Assembly: GCF_937616625.2 (NCBI RefSeq)
Contig: NC_065570.1
Coordinates: 7,636,001-7,700,000 of the forward strand
DNA: 64,000 bases
Direction: 5' to 3'
Origin: Mercurialis annua
Taxonomy: Eukaryota; Streptophyta; Magnoliopsida; Malpighiales; Euphorbiaceae
Shown: positions 33,711-45,629 of the stretch, in pieces
Layout of the letters: every line of letters begins with the position of its first letter
Position numbering within the stretch: the stretch's first letter is position 1
Made by a program: the position numbers and the translations under genes
The notes under the pieces: model-generated
What the model saw: the letters and a program-made list of their open reading frames with translations, nothing else
The model's database searches: none
Told to the model about the DNA's origin: nothing

Positions 33711-34331
33711 TGTTGTAACATTGATACCGATAGTTGAATCTTTGGTACCAATTGTCGTGACTGGTTCTTGACCGGATTGGTATGCGAACGGAATCGAAAC
33801 CATTGGTAGGTATTTAATTATGGATTTGATCAACAAACAATAATATAGCAAAATAATAAATAACACAAGAGATTTACGTGGTTCTGCTTTAAAGCGTACA
33901 TCCACGGGCGAAAGATTCGAGCCATCCACTAATCATCAAAAGGGGTACAAAATTGGTGGAGAATCACCAAATAGAGAACATCTCTAGTAAATATGCCCTT
34001 AGAAGAAAAACCCACAAAGTGTTTAACTCTCTACAAGAAGTAACCCAAAAGGGTAATAATTAACTTATATTCCTCACATCACACACACCCCCTTTTCCCC
34101 TTATTCACATCAATGTCTACATTGTGTGTTCGGTTTTTGGTGTCTTCTAAAAGGTGAATAAGGTAGTGTATATATAGTGAATAAATAGTCTATATGGCAT
34201 TAGGAATATTAATCCTAATTGAATTTATACTTCCTAGTTAGCCAATGATAACAAAGTTATCCTTCTCCCAAACACTTCATTAATAGAGTCCTAATACAAA
34301 TAGGAATTACAATTCTAGGCATATTCCAACA
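33711..34331 (-). repeat. 5' LTR of the Copia-type element
   Basis: The TG...CA borders, length and sequence match the 3' LTR. The primer-binding site lies just inside it, at 33697-33710. Confidence 0.9.
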
Positions 34332-34572
34332 TAAAAGAAAATCAGATTTACTTTTACCTACTATAATAATAATTTTATATATTTTGGTACTTTCGTTTTT
34401 TTAGTCAATCACCAAAAGAAGCAATATATTGCTCATAAACCGGCTCATGTACAACAAGCCTAAGAAGGTTAAAACAGAAGAGAGATTAGCAGGTTAAGCT
34501 AGAAACAAGTCAAAACAAAAGAGATTGAAGGAAACTGATCAAAGTCTATTCCTAACATCAGCAATAATTTTA

Positions 34573-35265
34573 TTAAAAACTTAATCTGCATACTGAGCTT
34601 TTTGGGAAAAGATGAACTTGTTTCTGCCCATTCATATATGATAAACAGTTAAACCATAATTTTTTTTGTCTTAGCCCCAATGGATTTCCTCTTAACTCTT
34701 CTAACCATATAGTTGATTTCTCTTCTCCAAGTGAATCTTTGTCTAGAGCCATCAAAAACCTGTAAGGTTTTCTCCCAAACACTAGCAGAAAACTACAAAC
34801 AAAGAACAGGTGCTCTGTATGTTCAATCTGCTGATTACACAAAGAGCAGGTACTACTAGGAACTACTCCCCATTTCATAAGCATGTCCTTAGTATGAAGT
34901 CCCCATCAAAGCAATTCAAGTAATGAAAGAATGTCTGGGAATCTGAAGACAATAGAATGTCAAGATTTCTTCCTTTCCTAAGTAACCATGCTTTTTCAAG
35001 CACTATTCAATGAAAAAAATACCACTCTTATGAGCCTTCCAAATTACCAAATCATTCTCATCAACATTAACTTTGCAATTTTGCTTCAAATACTACCAAA
35101 TTGCAGCTGTTCTATCATCCAAAGGGTCAGGCAAAGACCAGCAATAATTTCTCCAGATACTAGCCACATGGCAGATTTAGACACATCAGAATTCTTAATG
35201 TTAATACCAGGAAATCTGTCAGTATGAGATGAACCATCAACCCAAGGGTCATGCCAGAAGGAAAA
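34573..35265 (-). pseudogene. LINE zinc-binding (zf-RVT) domain remnant
   Basis: In broken minus-strand frames the order is HDPWVDGSSHTDRFP near 35255, then MLMKWGVVPSSTCSLC, then QIEHTEHLFFVC, as in the zinc-binding region of plant LINE reverse transcriptases. Several stop codons and frameshifts interrupt it (for example between 34885 and 35230). Only about 690 bp remain; no TSD or poly(A) tail could be fixed. Confidence 0.75.
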
Positions 35266-35429
35266 AATCTCGTACTTTTAATTTTGTAATATATTATTAT
35301 AATTTATAAAAACTAATTATTTAAATGATAATTAATTACTTGTAATTTAAGATAAAAAAAAACTCCACTTGATACAGTGGAAATAGTAAATAAGAATTTA
35401 TAAAATTTATTTCATTTTAATCAAGATCT

Positions 35430-35535
35430 CAATTTTTTATATTTTTATTATATGAGGAAGGATAAACACTTGTAAGAGAAATAGAACCCATGACTTAAAA
35501 TAATTGATGTCAAATGCTTATATACTATCTAAAGG
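35430..35535 (-). repeat. Possible degenerate SINE remnant
   Basis: The stretch AAACACTTGTAAGAGAAATAGAACCCATGACTTA resembles the GCGCTTGTGGGAGGAATCGAACCCACAACCTA part of the SINE at 38934. Heavily decayed and without clear TSD. Confidence 0.35.
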
Positions 35536-38138
35536 AAGTTTTTATTTTTTATTATTTTATTTCTTTTATCCAAATTAAATTTAAGCTGGAGGTGTATTCT
35601 GGTTTTACTTTAGGTATGAAATCAAAGAACTGGTGTCTCGTTTGATTGAGAATTAGACTTTAAGAAAATAAGACTCTCTCAGAAGTTGTATATTTTTTGC
35701 TTGATTGAAATTTTATTAGAGTTTGATTTTTCTTTGACTAAAAAAAGACTTTCCTAATAAAATATTGGTAAATTTAATTTTGTGAGTATTTTTAATTCTT
35801 AATTTATTCTTATTCAATTTCTTTAAATTTTTTTAAAATTTATATAAAAAAATATTTTTATTTTATTGTATTCATAAGATATATCTACTTTATTTTATAA
35901 TTACTATTTACATTAATTTTATTTTTTTATTAGTATCATATCAATAATTTTTAAATTTACACATAATCAAACTATCAAACTATTAATTTTTTTATTTAAC
36001 ATGCAGGCAACAATTTAAAATGGTTTCACTCTTGAAAAGAAAGTGTTTTTTTTATTATAATAAGGGCTAAAAAATTACCTTTTTTAAACTATAAAAATAG
36101 AAAGTGGTTCCCCTTAAATGTAAAATTTTCTGTATTTTCTTCAAGTTCATTTAGATGAGTTACACCTTAACAAAATGACATTTTTTTGATAATTACCAAA
36201 AGAATATTTATTTTATCATTTTATTTAAAAGTCATCCATCCAAGTAGACTTGATAAAAATGAAGAAAATTTAAATTTTAGAAGAGCTATTTCTATAAAAA
36301 TGATAATGTTTCAAAGAAGACAGAGATCACCCTCTTTAAAATTTAAACTATAAAGTAATGCTTAAAGAAGAAAAAAAAATAAAAAAAAATATTTCAAACA
36401 AAAAAAAAATATTAAACATTCATTTTCTTTATCAATCTCTCTTTAGAACACATCTCTCTCCCTTATCTGTAAAAACCACACGCCAAAATCATTGACTTGA
36501 GAAGGTGGATTTTCGGCCTCTTTTGACCGAAAAGCTATTTTCTCCACTCATTTTTTTCTTTATTTTTATACTTAATAAAGTTTATCTGGGTTGTCTTTTT
36601 AATAAAACTTTATTTTTGTATCTCCCCTACTTAAAGGTTGAAGAAACATATTTTTTTTGGAGGAGATGGTTTTTTTAAAGGGGAAAAACCATATCCTAAT
36701 TTGATCTTATAGATTTTTTCTAAAATATAGAGCTTCTTTAAATTTTGAGAAAATTAATTTTTTTAGGGAAGCTGTTTTTTTTTTTTGAAAGTTGAAAACC
36801 ATCTTCTAATTTTAATTTGTGGTTTCTTCAATTTTTTGAGTTGGGAATTTAGAGATGTTGTAGATTTTTTTTCTTTAAAAATTTGTGTTAGTGCTTAATA
36901 AATATTTTTTTAAATCTAACTTTGAGGATTCACATTGAAATAGCGGATGGAGTTTAAGGTGCAAGCGGTTTCTCGCATAATTGAATGTTTTTTTTTTGGA
37001 TTAAGACGCCGCTCTTTTGGAAAAGAACGTCATGTTGGCAAATTTGGTGAAATCCCGGCTCAATCACTCTCCTTCGATTAATTTGCTTGTACTCTAAAAT
37101 TTCATATGTTTTTCCGATTGTATTGTTTAATTTGCATTTGGGAAGATCATATGTTCAAATATTTGTTATATGACTTTCATTATCATATAAGCTTCCAACA
37201 TATTTATCTAATTTCTAGCTTTGTGGGAAAAAAGAAACATTCATCTTCTTTAAAATTTCAATTATTTTTGTTAAAGTTTAAAAACCTCTTTAATTTTGAG
37301 TATCACTCTAGCTTGATCATTAGGCCAACAGATCACCTTCACCAGACTATATATTATATATACTCTGAAAACTATTTCTTCTTATTAATCATCAGATGCA
37401 AGTTTGAAAAACAGAAAATTATTAAAATAAAGCAAATTGGACCTATAGACACAATTAAAAAAATAATGGGAGTTCCAAAGAATTAAGCCAACTGCAAACA
37501 AATGAGGAATCTCGTCTTATGCCAGCTCTACACGTAGACAGCTAAGGATGGATGGTTATGGATCTATCTATATTCTAATTCTAATTATTTATTATTCAAC
37601 TCTATAGCTATATTATTTGACTAAATCTCAATCTATCGCCACCAGATATTGCATCTCTTATCATTTATATATGTACACATTTCAGTTTTTTTTTTTTTTT
37701 TTTCAATTTAATCCAAGCTCTCGTAAAGTAATGTTACAGGCTGAGATTAATGTTTATCGAAGTTGAGTTCTGGGATTTATAGATGGGATTGCAGATGGAC
37801 CAGTGCGTCTGTTTGATCGAGATTGACCGAAAATGTGAACTTTTTAAAATGTTTTAATTTTAAACTCTATTTTGGTTAGTAGATAAAATCATCGATTAAA
37901 TTTGTTTTTATTTAATTTGTCTCTCGTGATAAAATATTCTAGCTATACCACTGAATTACTGATCTTAATTATGAGTTTTAGTGGTGGGCTTAAATTAATC
38001 ACAGTTGTAGTTGAAAAATGAGTAGCAAATAGCAATTATGTTTGGAGATTATATGTCTTAATCACATTTGAGTGGGCCTAATTCAGATTCGGTTGTCTGT
38101 ATTCTGATCTGAATTTGTTTCTTTTAATTCTCTCATTC
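35536..38138. other. AT-rich spacer without a recognisable gene
   Basis: This long AT-rich stretch has short random-looking reading frames (the longest, 37106-37486, has low-complexity composition and no family resemblance). A hairpin-forming block at 36500-36550 (TTTTCGGCC...GACCGAAAA) recalls the hairpin in the retroposon at 45630. I see no TSD-bounded element. Confidence 0.4.
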
Positions 38139-38362
38139 TTTTTTTGATACAGAGTACATGAGGTGTCCTGAACGGGTCTCAACTATGAGACGGTATCTTT
38201 AAACCTTCCACATTCAGACTAATTCCCACTCGAGTCGTGTAAATCCTTTGCGGGAGGCAAACTCTGGCCCCAAATTTTAAACGGCTGCATAAATGAGTAC
38301 GATTCGAACCCGCGACCTCACTTAAGCTAGAAGAGCGCCTTACCAACTCACTTAAACGGCTG
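38139..38362 (-). mobile_element. tRNA-derived SINE
   Basis: The minus strand reads GTGAGTTGGTAAGGCGC (box A-like), then GGTCGCGGGTTCGAATCG (box B), a tRNA-unrelated body, and a 3' end TGTACTCTGTATC followed by A's (T's at 38139-38145). The TSD could not be resolved. Confidence 0.75.
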
Positions 38363-38933
38363 CATAATGAATGAAATGAAGTCTAAACTCAATCCTATCC
38401 TATCCTTTTATAGTTTAGGAATAATTTGCCGGTCCCTCAATTTCCTTCTACCTTTCGTTGTAATAAAGTTGTGTAAAACTTGAATCAAACTCAATAAACC
38501 AATTCAATTTAATTTGATATTACTAAAAAAGTTAACTTTTCAAATTCGATTCAATGTTTTAAAGTATGAAACTAATTCGATTGAATTTTGGTACAAAATG
38601 AACCAGTATAACTTATTTATTTATTTTTAAATTCTTTAGGAATTTATAAATTTTGTTTTAATAAATTTAAAAAGATGCAAATTTTGATTCGAACCAAATA
38701 ATATCTTTACATCATAATTATTCTTTTGATTTTAACGATATCTGAACTTTAATTTATTTTTACAAAAGAATTTATCATTTAGTTGTCATTAAAATTAATT
38801 TTGTCAATTTTGGACGACGTAACAATGAGCCGAAAGGCTAATATAAATAATAATATTAATAATTAATTTATATAGGGGCGTCAAAATGAATTGACGTGCC
38901 ATGTCAACCCATTCGATTGTTATTATTAGAGTT

Positions 38934-39028
38934 TTTTTTTTTGATAAATTGAGGAGGGGGGAGCGCTTGTGGGAGGAATCGAACCCACAACCTAACAGTT
39001 TTCTGTTTAGCGCAAAGTTCGTTGGTAT
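38934..39028 (-). mobile_element. Short tRNA-derived SINE with TSD
   Basis: The minus strand has box B GGTTGTGGGTTCGATTC and ends in an A-run (T's from 38932). The exact 12-bp repeat ATTATTAGAGTT flanks it (38922-38933 and 39029-39040). It is shorter than the copy at 38139 and of another subtype. Confidence 0.8.
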
Positions 39029-39040
39029 ATTATTAGAGTT

Positions 39041-40351
39041 AATACTACACAACATGAAAAATAAAAGAGTTATTGGGGTCTACTCATTTAACCCGTTTAA
39101 TTTAGTAGGTCGATTATGAATTCTAACAACACGGCTCATTTATTATAGCTGAATTGAACGTGGATCCTATCATCACGACATTTTTAATCTCTTTATTCAA
39201 ATAAAAATTCAAATTTCAATAATTAAATATAATATTTCTACCGCTAAATTAATCTTGCTTAAAATTTTACACTGTCGGTGACTAAATCTTATGTAATTGT
39301 GCTCTTGTTTATGAAAAATAAAATCTGAATCTACTTGTTGAATGTGGACAATGCAAAATTTGTCGACATGCGAAGCAAAATTATGACAAAATGGATCAAG
39401 AAGTAACATGATTACATAAGCTATATATTGTTTTGATTTGTGGATCACGTGGAAAAATAAAAAATTTGTCGAGCTTAAATTATATTTTTCAAACTACAGC
39501 TCAAATTGTACTAAGCACGGATCGTACAAAAAATTATTTTTCTTGAATAAAAATGAATTTTGCGCATTAATATATAGACTAAGCTTTTTCCACGATTGTT
39601 CTTTCATAATAATTGACATTATTTTGGCCAGCAATGGTTTTGGGTCTCCATTAATTAATGTTTGATATAGTATAAGGATGATCCGGAATATTATTCAATG
39701 CAACCGTTTTAACCGTGCAATCGCACGGTCTGGCTATGCGATCGCACGGTCTAACATGGACTGTGCACCATTATATGAGATAAATATTTGATGATTCATG
39801 TATATGAATGTCTTTATTAGATTTTTTATTTAATTTATTTTTTATTTTAAACATATTAACTTAAAAATAAAAATATTTACAAATACTATACCAACTACTA
39901 GGGGTGAGAAAAAAACCGTCCGTCCGAATTAACCAACCAAACCGATGAATTTTGGTCGGTTCAGTTTTGCTTAAATGGTTAATTCTGTTCATTCAGTTTT
40001 TATAGAAAAAATTTCGGTCTTTTGGTTATTAGTTCGATTTAAATATAAAATTATCCAAACTTATCGAACCGACCGAATTGACCAATCTATTCGGTCAGTT
40101 CGGTTTTGAATTTTTTTTCCTATCTAATTCAATCTGTTTGGTTTTTGGTTAAAAAAAATTTATCCAGTCAGTTTGGTTAATTGATACTCTATTCGGTAAA
40201 CAAGAGATTGAATTTATTCGAATAAAAATAAATTAATATTTAACAGGTTAGATTAATAGTTTTAACTAATAATTTATGTTTACATGAAATTATAATATAA
40301 ATGTGGTTGAAATTATATCAAAACATACTAAATACACTATACTAAAATTTA
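39041..40351. other. Spacer with two unclassified repetitive stretches
   Basis: Positions 39700-39760 hold two copies of a GTGC(A/G)ATCGCACGGTCT word with internal palindromes. Positions 39905-40200 are rich in CGGTTCGGTT / AACCGACCGAA words in both orientations, as in many MITE ends, but no bounded element could be established. No gene. Confidence 0.4.
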
Positions 40352-40757
40352 GAGCAAATTACTCTAAAACCCCTCACATTTGTCATAATTCACAGTTTGA
40401 TACCACTTGTTTGGAAATTAAACAATTTGTTACCTCAGTTTTGATTTTGTAAACTATAAGACCCTTCTGTTAGTTCCGTTAATAATTTAAAATTTACTTT
40501 CAAACGATTTGGAACCTCAATTTCAATTATATAAACGATTTGGTATCTCAGTTTCAATTATATAAATGATTGGTACCTCATTTTCAAACGATTTGGTACC
40601 TCACATTTCATACTATTAACGATTTAGTACCTATATTTAACAAAAGGGCCTTATAGTTTACAAATCAAAACTGAAATACTAAATCATTTGATTTTCAAAC
40701 AAGAGGTACCAAATTGTGAATTATGACAAACATGAGGAGTCTTAAAGTAATTTGCTC
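40352..40757. mobile_element. Inverted-repeat MITE
   Basis: The left arm starting GAGCAAATTACTCTAAAACC pairs with the right arm ending CTTAAAGTAATTTGCTC over about 120 bp. The interior repeats ACGATTTGGTACCTCA. A clean TSD is not visible. Confidence 0.65.
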
Positions 40758-40909
40758 AATTTTTATTAAAACTATATAGAAACTAGCATGAAATTATTAC
40801 AATTTATCGTACATTCTAATTTACTAAAATTATAATGAAAACATATTAAATAATGTAAAATTGCAAAAAACAAAAGATAATTTATCATCGTATATGTTAT
40901 GTAGATAAT

Positions 40910-41010
40910 AATAACAGCTAGAGAGGTCTAGCCCAAGTGGCTAAGTTCTCCAAGTGTATTTCCGAAATTTCGGCTTTAGTCACACTATAATTGAGTTAAG
41001 GCTAATTTAA
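40910..41010 (+). repeat. Possible SINE remnant
   Basis: CTAGCCCAAGTGGCTAAG resembles a tRNA-type box A as in the SINE at 50542, but no clear box B, tail or TSD follows. Confidence 0.3.
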
Positions 41011-41132
41011 CATATAAACATATATCTAACAACTACTTAGATTAGATCTATATTTGAAAAATAAATAATAATAACACACAAAAGAAAGTTAAATAATTGC
41101 ACAACTAAAAGACTTAAATGCACTAAAAAAAT

Positions 41133-41414
41133 TCAACTTTCGCGTGTTTTACATATTTAACATAAATTTTTAATTTTGGTAAAAAAATACACGAACTTTC
41201 CAATTTTTACAATTAAGACAATGACACCATTTTGGATGTAAAATGACACCGTTTTGAATGTAAAACAGTACTGTTTTGAATGTAAAATAGCACTATATTT
41301 TAGATGTAAAATGACACTATTTTTCAAAAAAAATACAAACGTGATCAAAAATTAAAAAAATTCATATTATGCCAAAATTAAAAGTTTATGTAATGCAAAA
41401 CACGCGAAAGTTCA
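41133..41414. mobile_element. Inverted-repeat MITE
   Basis: TTCAACTTTCGCGTGTTTTA on the left pairs with AAAACACGCGAAAGTTCAA on the right. The arms extend about 60 bp with TTTTTAATTTTGG in common. Several ATGTAAAAT(A/G)(G/A)CAC(T/C) units fill the centre. TSD not resolved. Confidence 0.65.
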
Positions 41415-41442
41415 AACATAAAATATGCATCGTTAATTTATC

Positions 41443-41742
41443 GATTTTTGGAGTTTTTAAACCTAACTAAAAATATTATATTACTGACAAAATGTTCAAA
41501 CATAAAGTATACATCGTTAATTTATCATTTATCAACATATAGAGTAATTGATAGACAAAGAAACACTACTAGAAAACAATAATTTAGCGACAGATTTTTG
41601 GAGTTTTTAAACCTAACTAAAAATATTATATTACTGACAAAATGTTCAAACATAAAGTATACATCGTTAATTTATCATTTATCAACCGATAGAGTAATTG
41701 ATAGACAAAGAAACACTACTAGAAAACAATAATTTAGCGACA
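41443..41742. repeat. 150-bp tandem duplication spanning a CACTA left terminus
   Basis: Positions 41443-41592 and 41593-41742 are nearly identical; only ACATATAG versus ACCGATAG differs by eye. Each unit contains 121 bp of flank plus the first 29 bp of the CACTA element. The terminus CACTACTAGAAAAC therefore occurs twice, at 41564 and 41714. The junction lies in a shared GATTTTT. Confidence 0.9.
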
Positions 41743-42826
41743 GATTTTTTCGTCGCCAAATGACCAAAATCCGTTGCTAAACACGTTTAGCGACGGAAAC
41801 AGCCGTCGCTAAATTTTTGGTCGCAACGTTTGATAACTACGGAAAAAAAATTTAGCAACGGATTTTAGTCTCCGTTTTAGCGACGGAATTCGAAATCCGT
41901 CGCTAATTAGCGACAGATTTAAATCTGTCACTAATTTTAAAAAATTTAAAAATTATTTTTTAAAATTAAATCATAAAATAAATTTTTTATTTAATCAATC
42001 ACCCATCCGCGCCCTCTATCACTCACCGACCCGCGTTAGATCACCCACCGGCACCCACCTGTCGATTTTCACAAACTTCCCAGTTTGTCACCCACCCTTC
42101 CATTGCTCCCACTCAAGGCTCTTTAACCTTGTAGTTCTCTCGCGCGTAACTCCATCTTAACCAGCTCATATTCATATTATATATCTATATATATTATACT
42201 TAAATGTAACTAAAAACAATAAATATTTGTTTACATAATTTAATCCCGCATTCTAAGATAATTTTTTTATAATTAATAATTTTTTAAAATATTTATATAC
42301 TTTTAATAAATAAATAATCTATAATTATTATTTCATAAATAAGGTTTTATTATTATTTTATAAATAAAAACGTTATATTGAAATAATATAAATTTAATTA
42401 AAAAATTTAATAACTATTTTTTATTAAATACTATCTTAAATTATATTTTAATACCTTTTAATTTTTTTTGACAGTGCAAAGTAGCGGGGGATTTTAAAAT
42501 CCGTCGCTAAATCCGTCGCAAAAGGAGTAATTTAGCGAGCAAAAGGAGTAATTTAGCGACGGATTTTAAAATCCGTCGCTAATTGCAGAAAAAAATAGGC
42601 GGAAGAATTCCCGCCAATATTTCGCTAAATTTTATCAAAATAATTGGCGGGATTACTCCTGGCAACTTTAGCGACGGAAAATTCATCGCTAAAGTTGGCG
42701 GGATCATTCCCGCCAATTTAAGTGGGTGTTTAGGACGGATCAAAGATCCGTCGCTACCAAATAAATAGCGAAGGATTTTAAATCCGTCACTAAAATCCGT
42801 CACTAAAACGATGTTTTCTAGTAGTG
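41714..42826. mobile_element. Non-autonomous CACTA element with a duplicated left end
   Basis: It runs from CACTACTAGAAAACAATAAT to TTTTCTAGTAGTG and carries GCGACGGA / TCCGTCGCTAA units at both ends. The middle (42000-42180) matches the copies at 12319 and 17835. The flanking triplets (AAA and AGA) are not identical, so the TSD is imperfect or lost. No transposase. Confidence 0.88.
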
Positions 42827-42861
42827 AGAATAAAGGAAATTCTTATTGGTCTTTTAGAAAA

Positions 42862-43205
42862 CTAGTGTCACTTTATGTGTTTCACACGTTACTCGTAATG
42901 TGACTCGTCAAATTATCAAATAATATTTGAAATTGTCGTTAATTAAAAATAGTTTATCTTATTTAATATTTTAAATGATAAATTTAATAGTTTAATATTT
43001 TTAATTGATATTTAAATTTTATAATTATAGAGAATTTAAATAAAAATATTAAATAATAATTAAAATAGTAATTTATCAAAAGTAGATTATCTTATTTAAA
43101 ATTTTATATAATTAAAAATAATTAAAATAATAATAATAATTAAATATTTAAAATAGTATATTTTAATTAGTATTCTATATAAAAACATATATATTGATTG
43201 ATTAA
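42862..43205 (-). mobile_element. Helitron-like element (3' end present)
   Basis: The minus strand ends ACGTGTGAAACACATAAAGTGACACTAG, followed by T: a short hairpin, about 10 bp, then CTAG, as expected for a Helitron 3' end. The body matches the copy at 55219-55736 closely for over 300 bp. The 5' border is unclear. Confidence 0.55.
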
Positions 43206-43639
43206 TTATTATGACCTATTCATAAAAAAAAATAATTAATGATCTAAAAAGGGGTAATTGATGTGGAGAATAGTCGAGGACACTAATGTTCGGCTCTTTC
43301 TATGTTTAATCTCTGATAGATCATAGATGAAGATATACAATAGTCTCGCGGGTCTCTCAACTGAAGAGATCGCCAAATAAAATAGTGGTTGAGCCGTCAT
43401 CTTCTGTGGATTGTGGATAATCCGCATCAGACAATGACACACGCACTATTTTTTAGTTTTTCTCTGGTATGAGTCATATTCAGTTTGGGTGGACTATAAG
43501 TATGAGTCGTATTAAATTTGGGTGGATTATAAGTTAAGTCACATAGAATTTAAGTTATTAAAATTCTTCCAATACTTGTCAAATTTCAGATTCATATTTA
43601 TAACCATAAAACTCAACAAATCATCTTCACTCAAGATTA
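43206..43639. other. Spacer, nothing recognised
   Basis: Non-coding between the Helitron-like copy and the hAT pseudogene. Confidence 0.4.
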
Positions 43640-45000
43640 ATTTTTAAAGCATAGTTTGTAATGTCATAATTTCATGAAAAAATGTATTTGAGGTAACAAA
43701 TAAAGAACCCGAAAACTTTAATGTCATATTGTAAAACAGTTTTAAAAATTTGATAAAACATCTTACACTCTTCCAATCATTTTTCATTGGAGACCCAATA
43801 TTTTTTACTCTTTTTTTCGGATCTCTCAAAATCTCAACCACACTCTTCTTGTTCTTGTTATCTCTATCAAAATACATCCCATAACAAGGATCCTCCTCCT
43901 CTAACTTTTGAAAAAAAATTCAAGTTTTTCAGCCGCTTCTCATATTTTATAAGTTGAGTTCCATCGAGTTTTAACATCTAAACACACAAGACTTAAGCTT
44001 CCTATTTTTAATTTTTCAACATACTTCTTAAAAACTTGCAATCTAGATGGAGATGACCTCACATATCTAACCGCGTTACGAATTTTAACAATTGATTCAT
44101 TCAGGTCCTCTAAACCATCTTTGACAATTAAATTCAAAATATGTGCACAACATCTAACATGCATATATTGGTGTTCTAAGATTGTACCTTCCATTCTTGA
44201 GTTTCTTTTCTCAAATAAGCAATTGCTTTATCATTTGAACTTGCATTGTCAACAGTAGTAGTAAAAATGTGTTCAATTTCTCATTCTAATAAATAGCTCT
44301 CAATAGCCTTTCCAAGTGGTACCCCTTATGATTAGGAACAAGGTAAAAGTTAAATATTTTTTTGTGTATATTACAATCATTATCTATCCAATGAGCAGTG
44401 AGACACATATAATTCAAATTTTGGATTGATGTCATTGTATCTGTAGTAAGACACACGCGTTGCAACTTTAGAATATTTTTTAAACTTTTTTCCCTCTAAA
44501 TATAGCTTGACAAATCTCTACCAACAGTGATCCGTAGGGAATTAGAAACCTAGGTTGCAAGGAATGATTATATTCCTAAAACCCTTCCCCTTCTACAATG
44601 TGAAAAGGCAATTCATCAACTATTATTATTTCGGCAAGTTTTTTTCTTGTTTCATCAACATCAAAAGTAACATAACCTAACTCTATATCATTTGACTCAA
44701 GAACTGTGGCTCTTTTTTTATCAATCCTATACGGATATTCCTCACATTGATAAGTCAAATGAGACCATATGTTACTTGTGCCTATGCGAGACTAGAAGCA
44801 TAATCCTTACCACAATAGTTGCAACTAGCTCTTGTATCCTCAATACCTTCGACTGGAGTAAAGTATCCCCAAATAAGTGAAGTTATTTAAGAAGTTCGTT
44901 TCCTATTCTTTTGAGAAGTTTGTGTTTGTGTTGATCCTCTTATATCTTCATTTTCTCCTTCACCAATCGTGGCACTTTGATTTGAAGTATCCTCCATCTA
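43640..45000 (-). pseudogene. hAT transposase pseudogene (ricesleeper/BED type)
   Basis: Minus-strand fragments appear in the right order. A BED-finger-like CNYCGKDYA lies near 44810-44830. After a broken stretch comes HVRCCAHILNLIVKDGLEDL (about 44110-44180), then IRNAVRYVRSSPSR and CLDVKTRWNSTY (near 43950), all typical of plant hAT transposases. Multiple frameshifts and stops break the frame, and the C-terminal dimerisation region survives only in fragments. No terminal repeats or TSD were located. Confidence 0.8.
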
Positions 45001-45616
45001 AAATAATTGACATGTATGTAAGGCTTAATAAGGTAATAAACATATAAAAATAAACTAAGGATTAACAATTTAAAAAAACGTGATCAAACTGCCAAAAAAA
45101 AAGAATACAATACTACCACCAGGTTTACAATGATCAATAATTCCTAATGATTTCAATTCAATGCAAATCCATTCTTTCAATTCTATGCAAATACAAGTTG
45201 TAGTCAGGTACAAAAAGGATCACTTTTCATTTTCATTTTCAATATGTTATTCATTCTGCACAGGTCTGATATATTGTCGGTCTTTTATATGCATGACCGT
45301 TTATCCAAGCCTACCTAAAATTATCAATAGTTGAAATAACATTTATTTAACATAATTGCAGGAAAAAGTCTAATGTTTGTTTATGAACTTCAACTGTACA
45401 TTATGGTATTATTATTGAATAATAATGTGTGATTTTCTATGATAGTCTGTTTGCCATCTCATTTTCAAAATAACTTATGTAATTAGTTCATATGTCATTA
45501 TCATTTGCATTGTATATTTCACTTTTGATATGCTCTATGAACAAGTTTTAGTATTTATATCAATTGATATTTATGTCTGACTAAAAAGTCATTATCATGT
45601 GGAACGTTATGGTGAA
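45001..45616. other. Spacer, nothing recognised
   Basis: AT-rich, non-coding. Confidence 0.4.
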
Positions 45617-45629
45617 ATAGCATATATTT

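Larger units (their letters stand above)
31816..34331 (-). mobile_element. Complete non-autonomous Copia-type LTR retrotransposon
   Basis: Two direct LTRs of about 621 bp (31816-32437 and 33711-34331) enclose 1.27 kb. The exact 5-bp TSD TAAAA flanks the whole (31811-31815 and 34332-34336). On the minus strand the LTR runs from TGTTGGAATATGCC to AATGTTACAACA. Next to the 5' LTR is TTGATATCAGAGCC, close to the initiator-tRNA(Met) primer site TGGTATCAGAGC. Next to the 3' LTR is the purine tract AAGGTGGAGAT. The interior has no gag or pol reading frame, so the element depends on another for mobility. Confidence 0.93.

Noticed and set aside
37106..37486. 126-residue plus-strand frame
   Set aside because: AT-driven composition, no domain, no splice context and no family resemblance.
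38270..38362. Possible genuine tRNA gene
   Set aside because: Box A and box B are present but the sequence cannot be folded by eye into a proper cloverleaf, and it has a SINE-type body and tail.
39905..40200. CGGTTCGGTT-rich stretch as a hAT element
   Set aside because: The words recall the ends of the hAT at 2363, but no CAGNG termini or 8-bp TSD could be found.
42579..42803. Overlapping frames on both strands
   Set aside because: They lie in the GCGACGG / GGCGGGA repeat end of the CACTA element and mirror each other.
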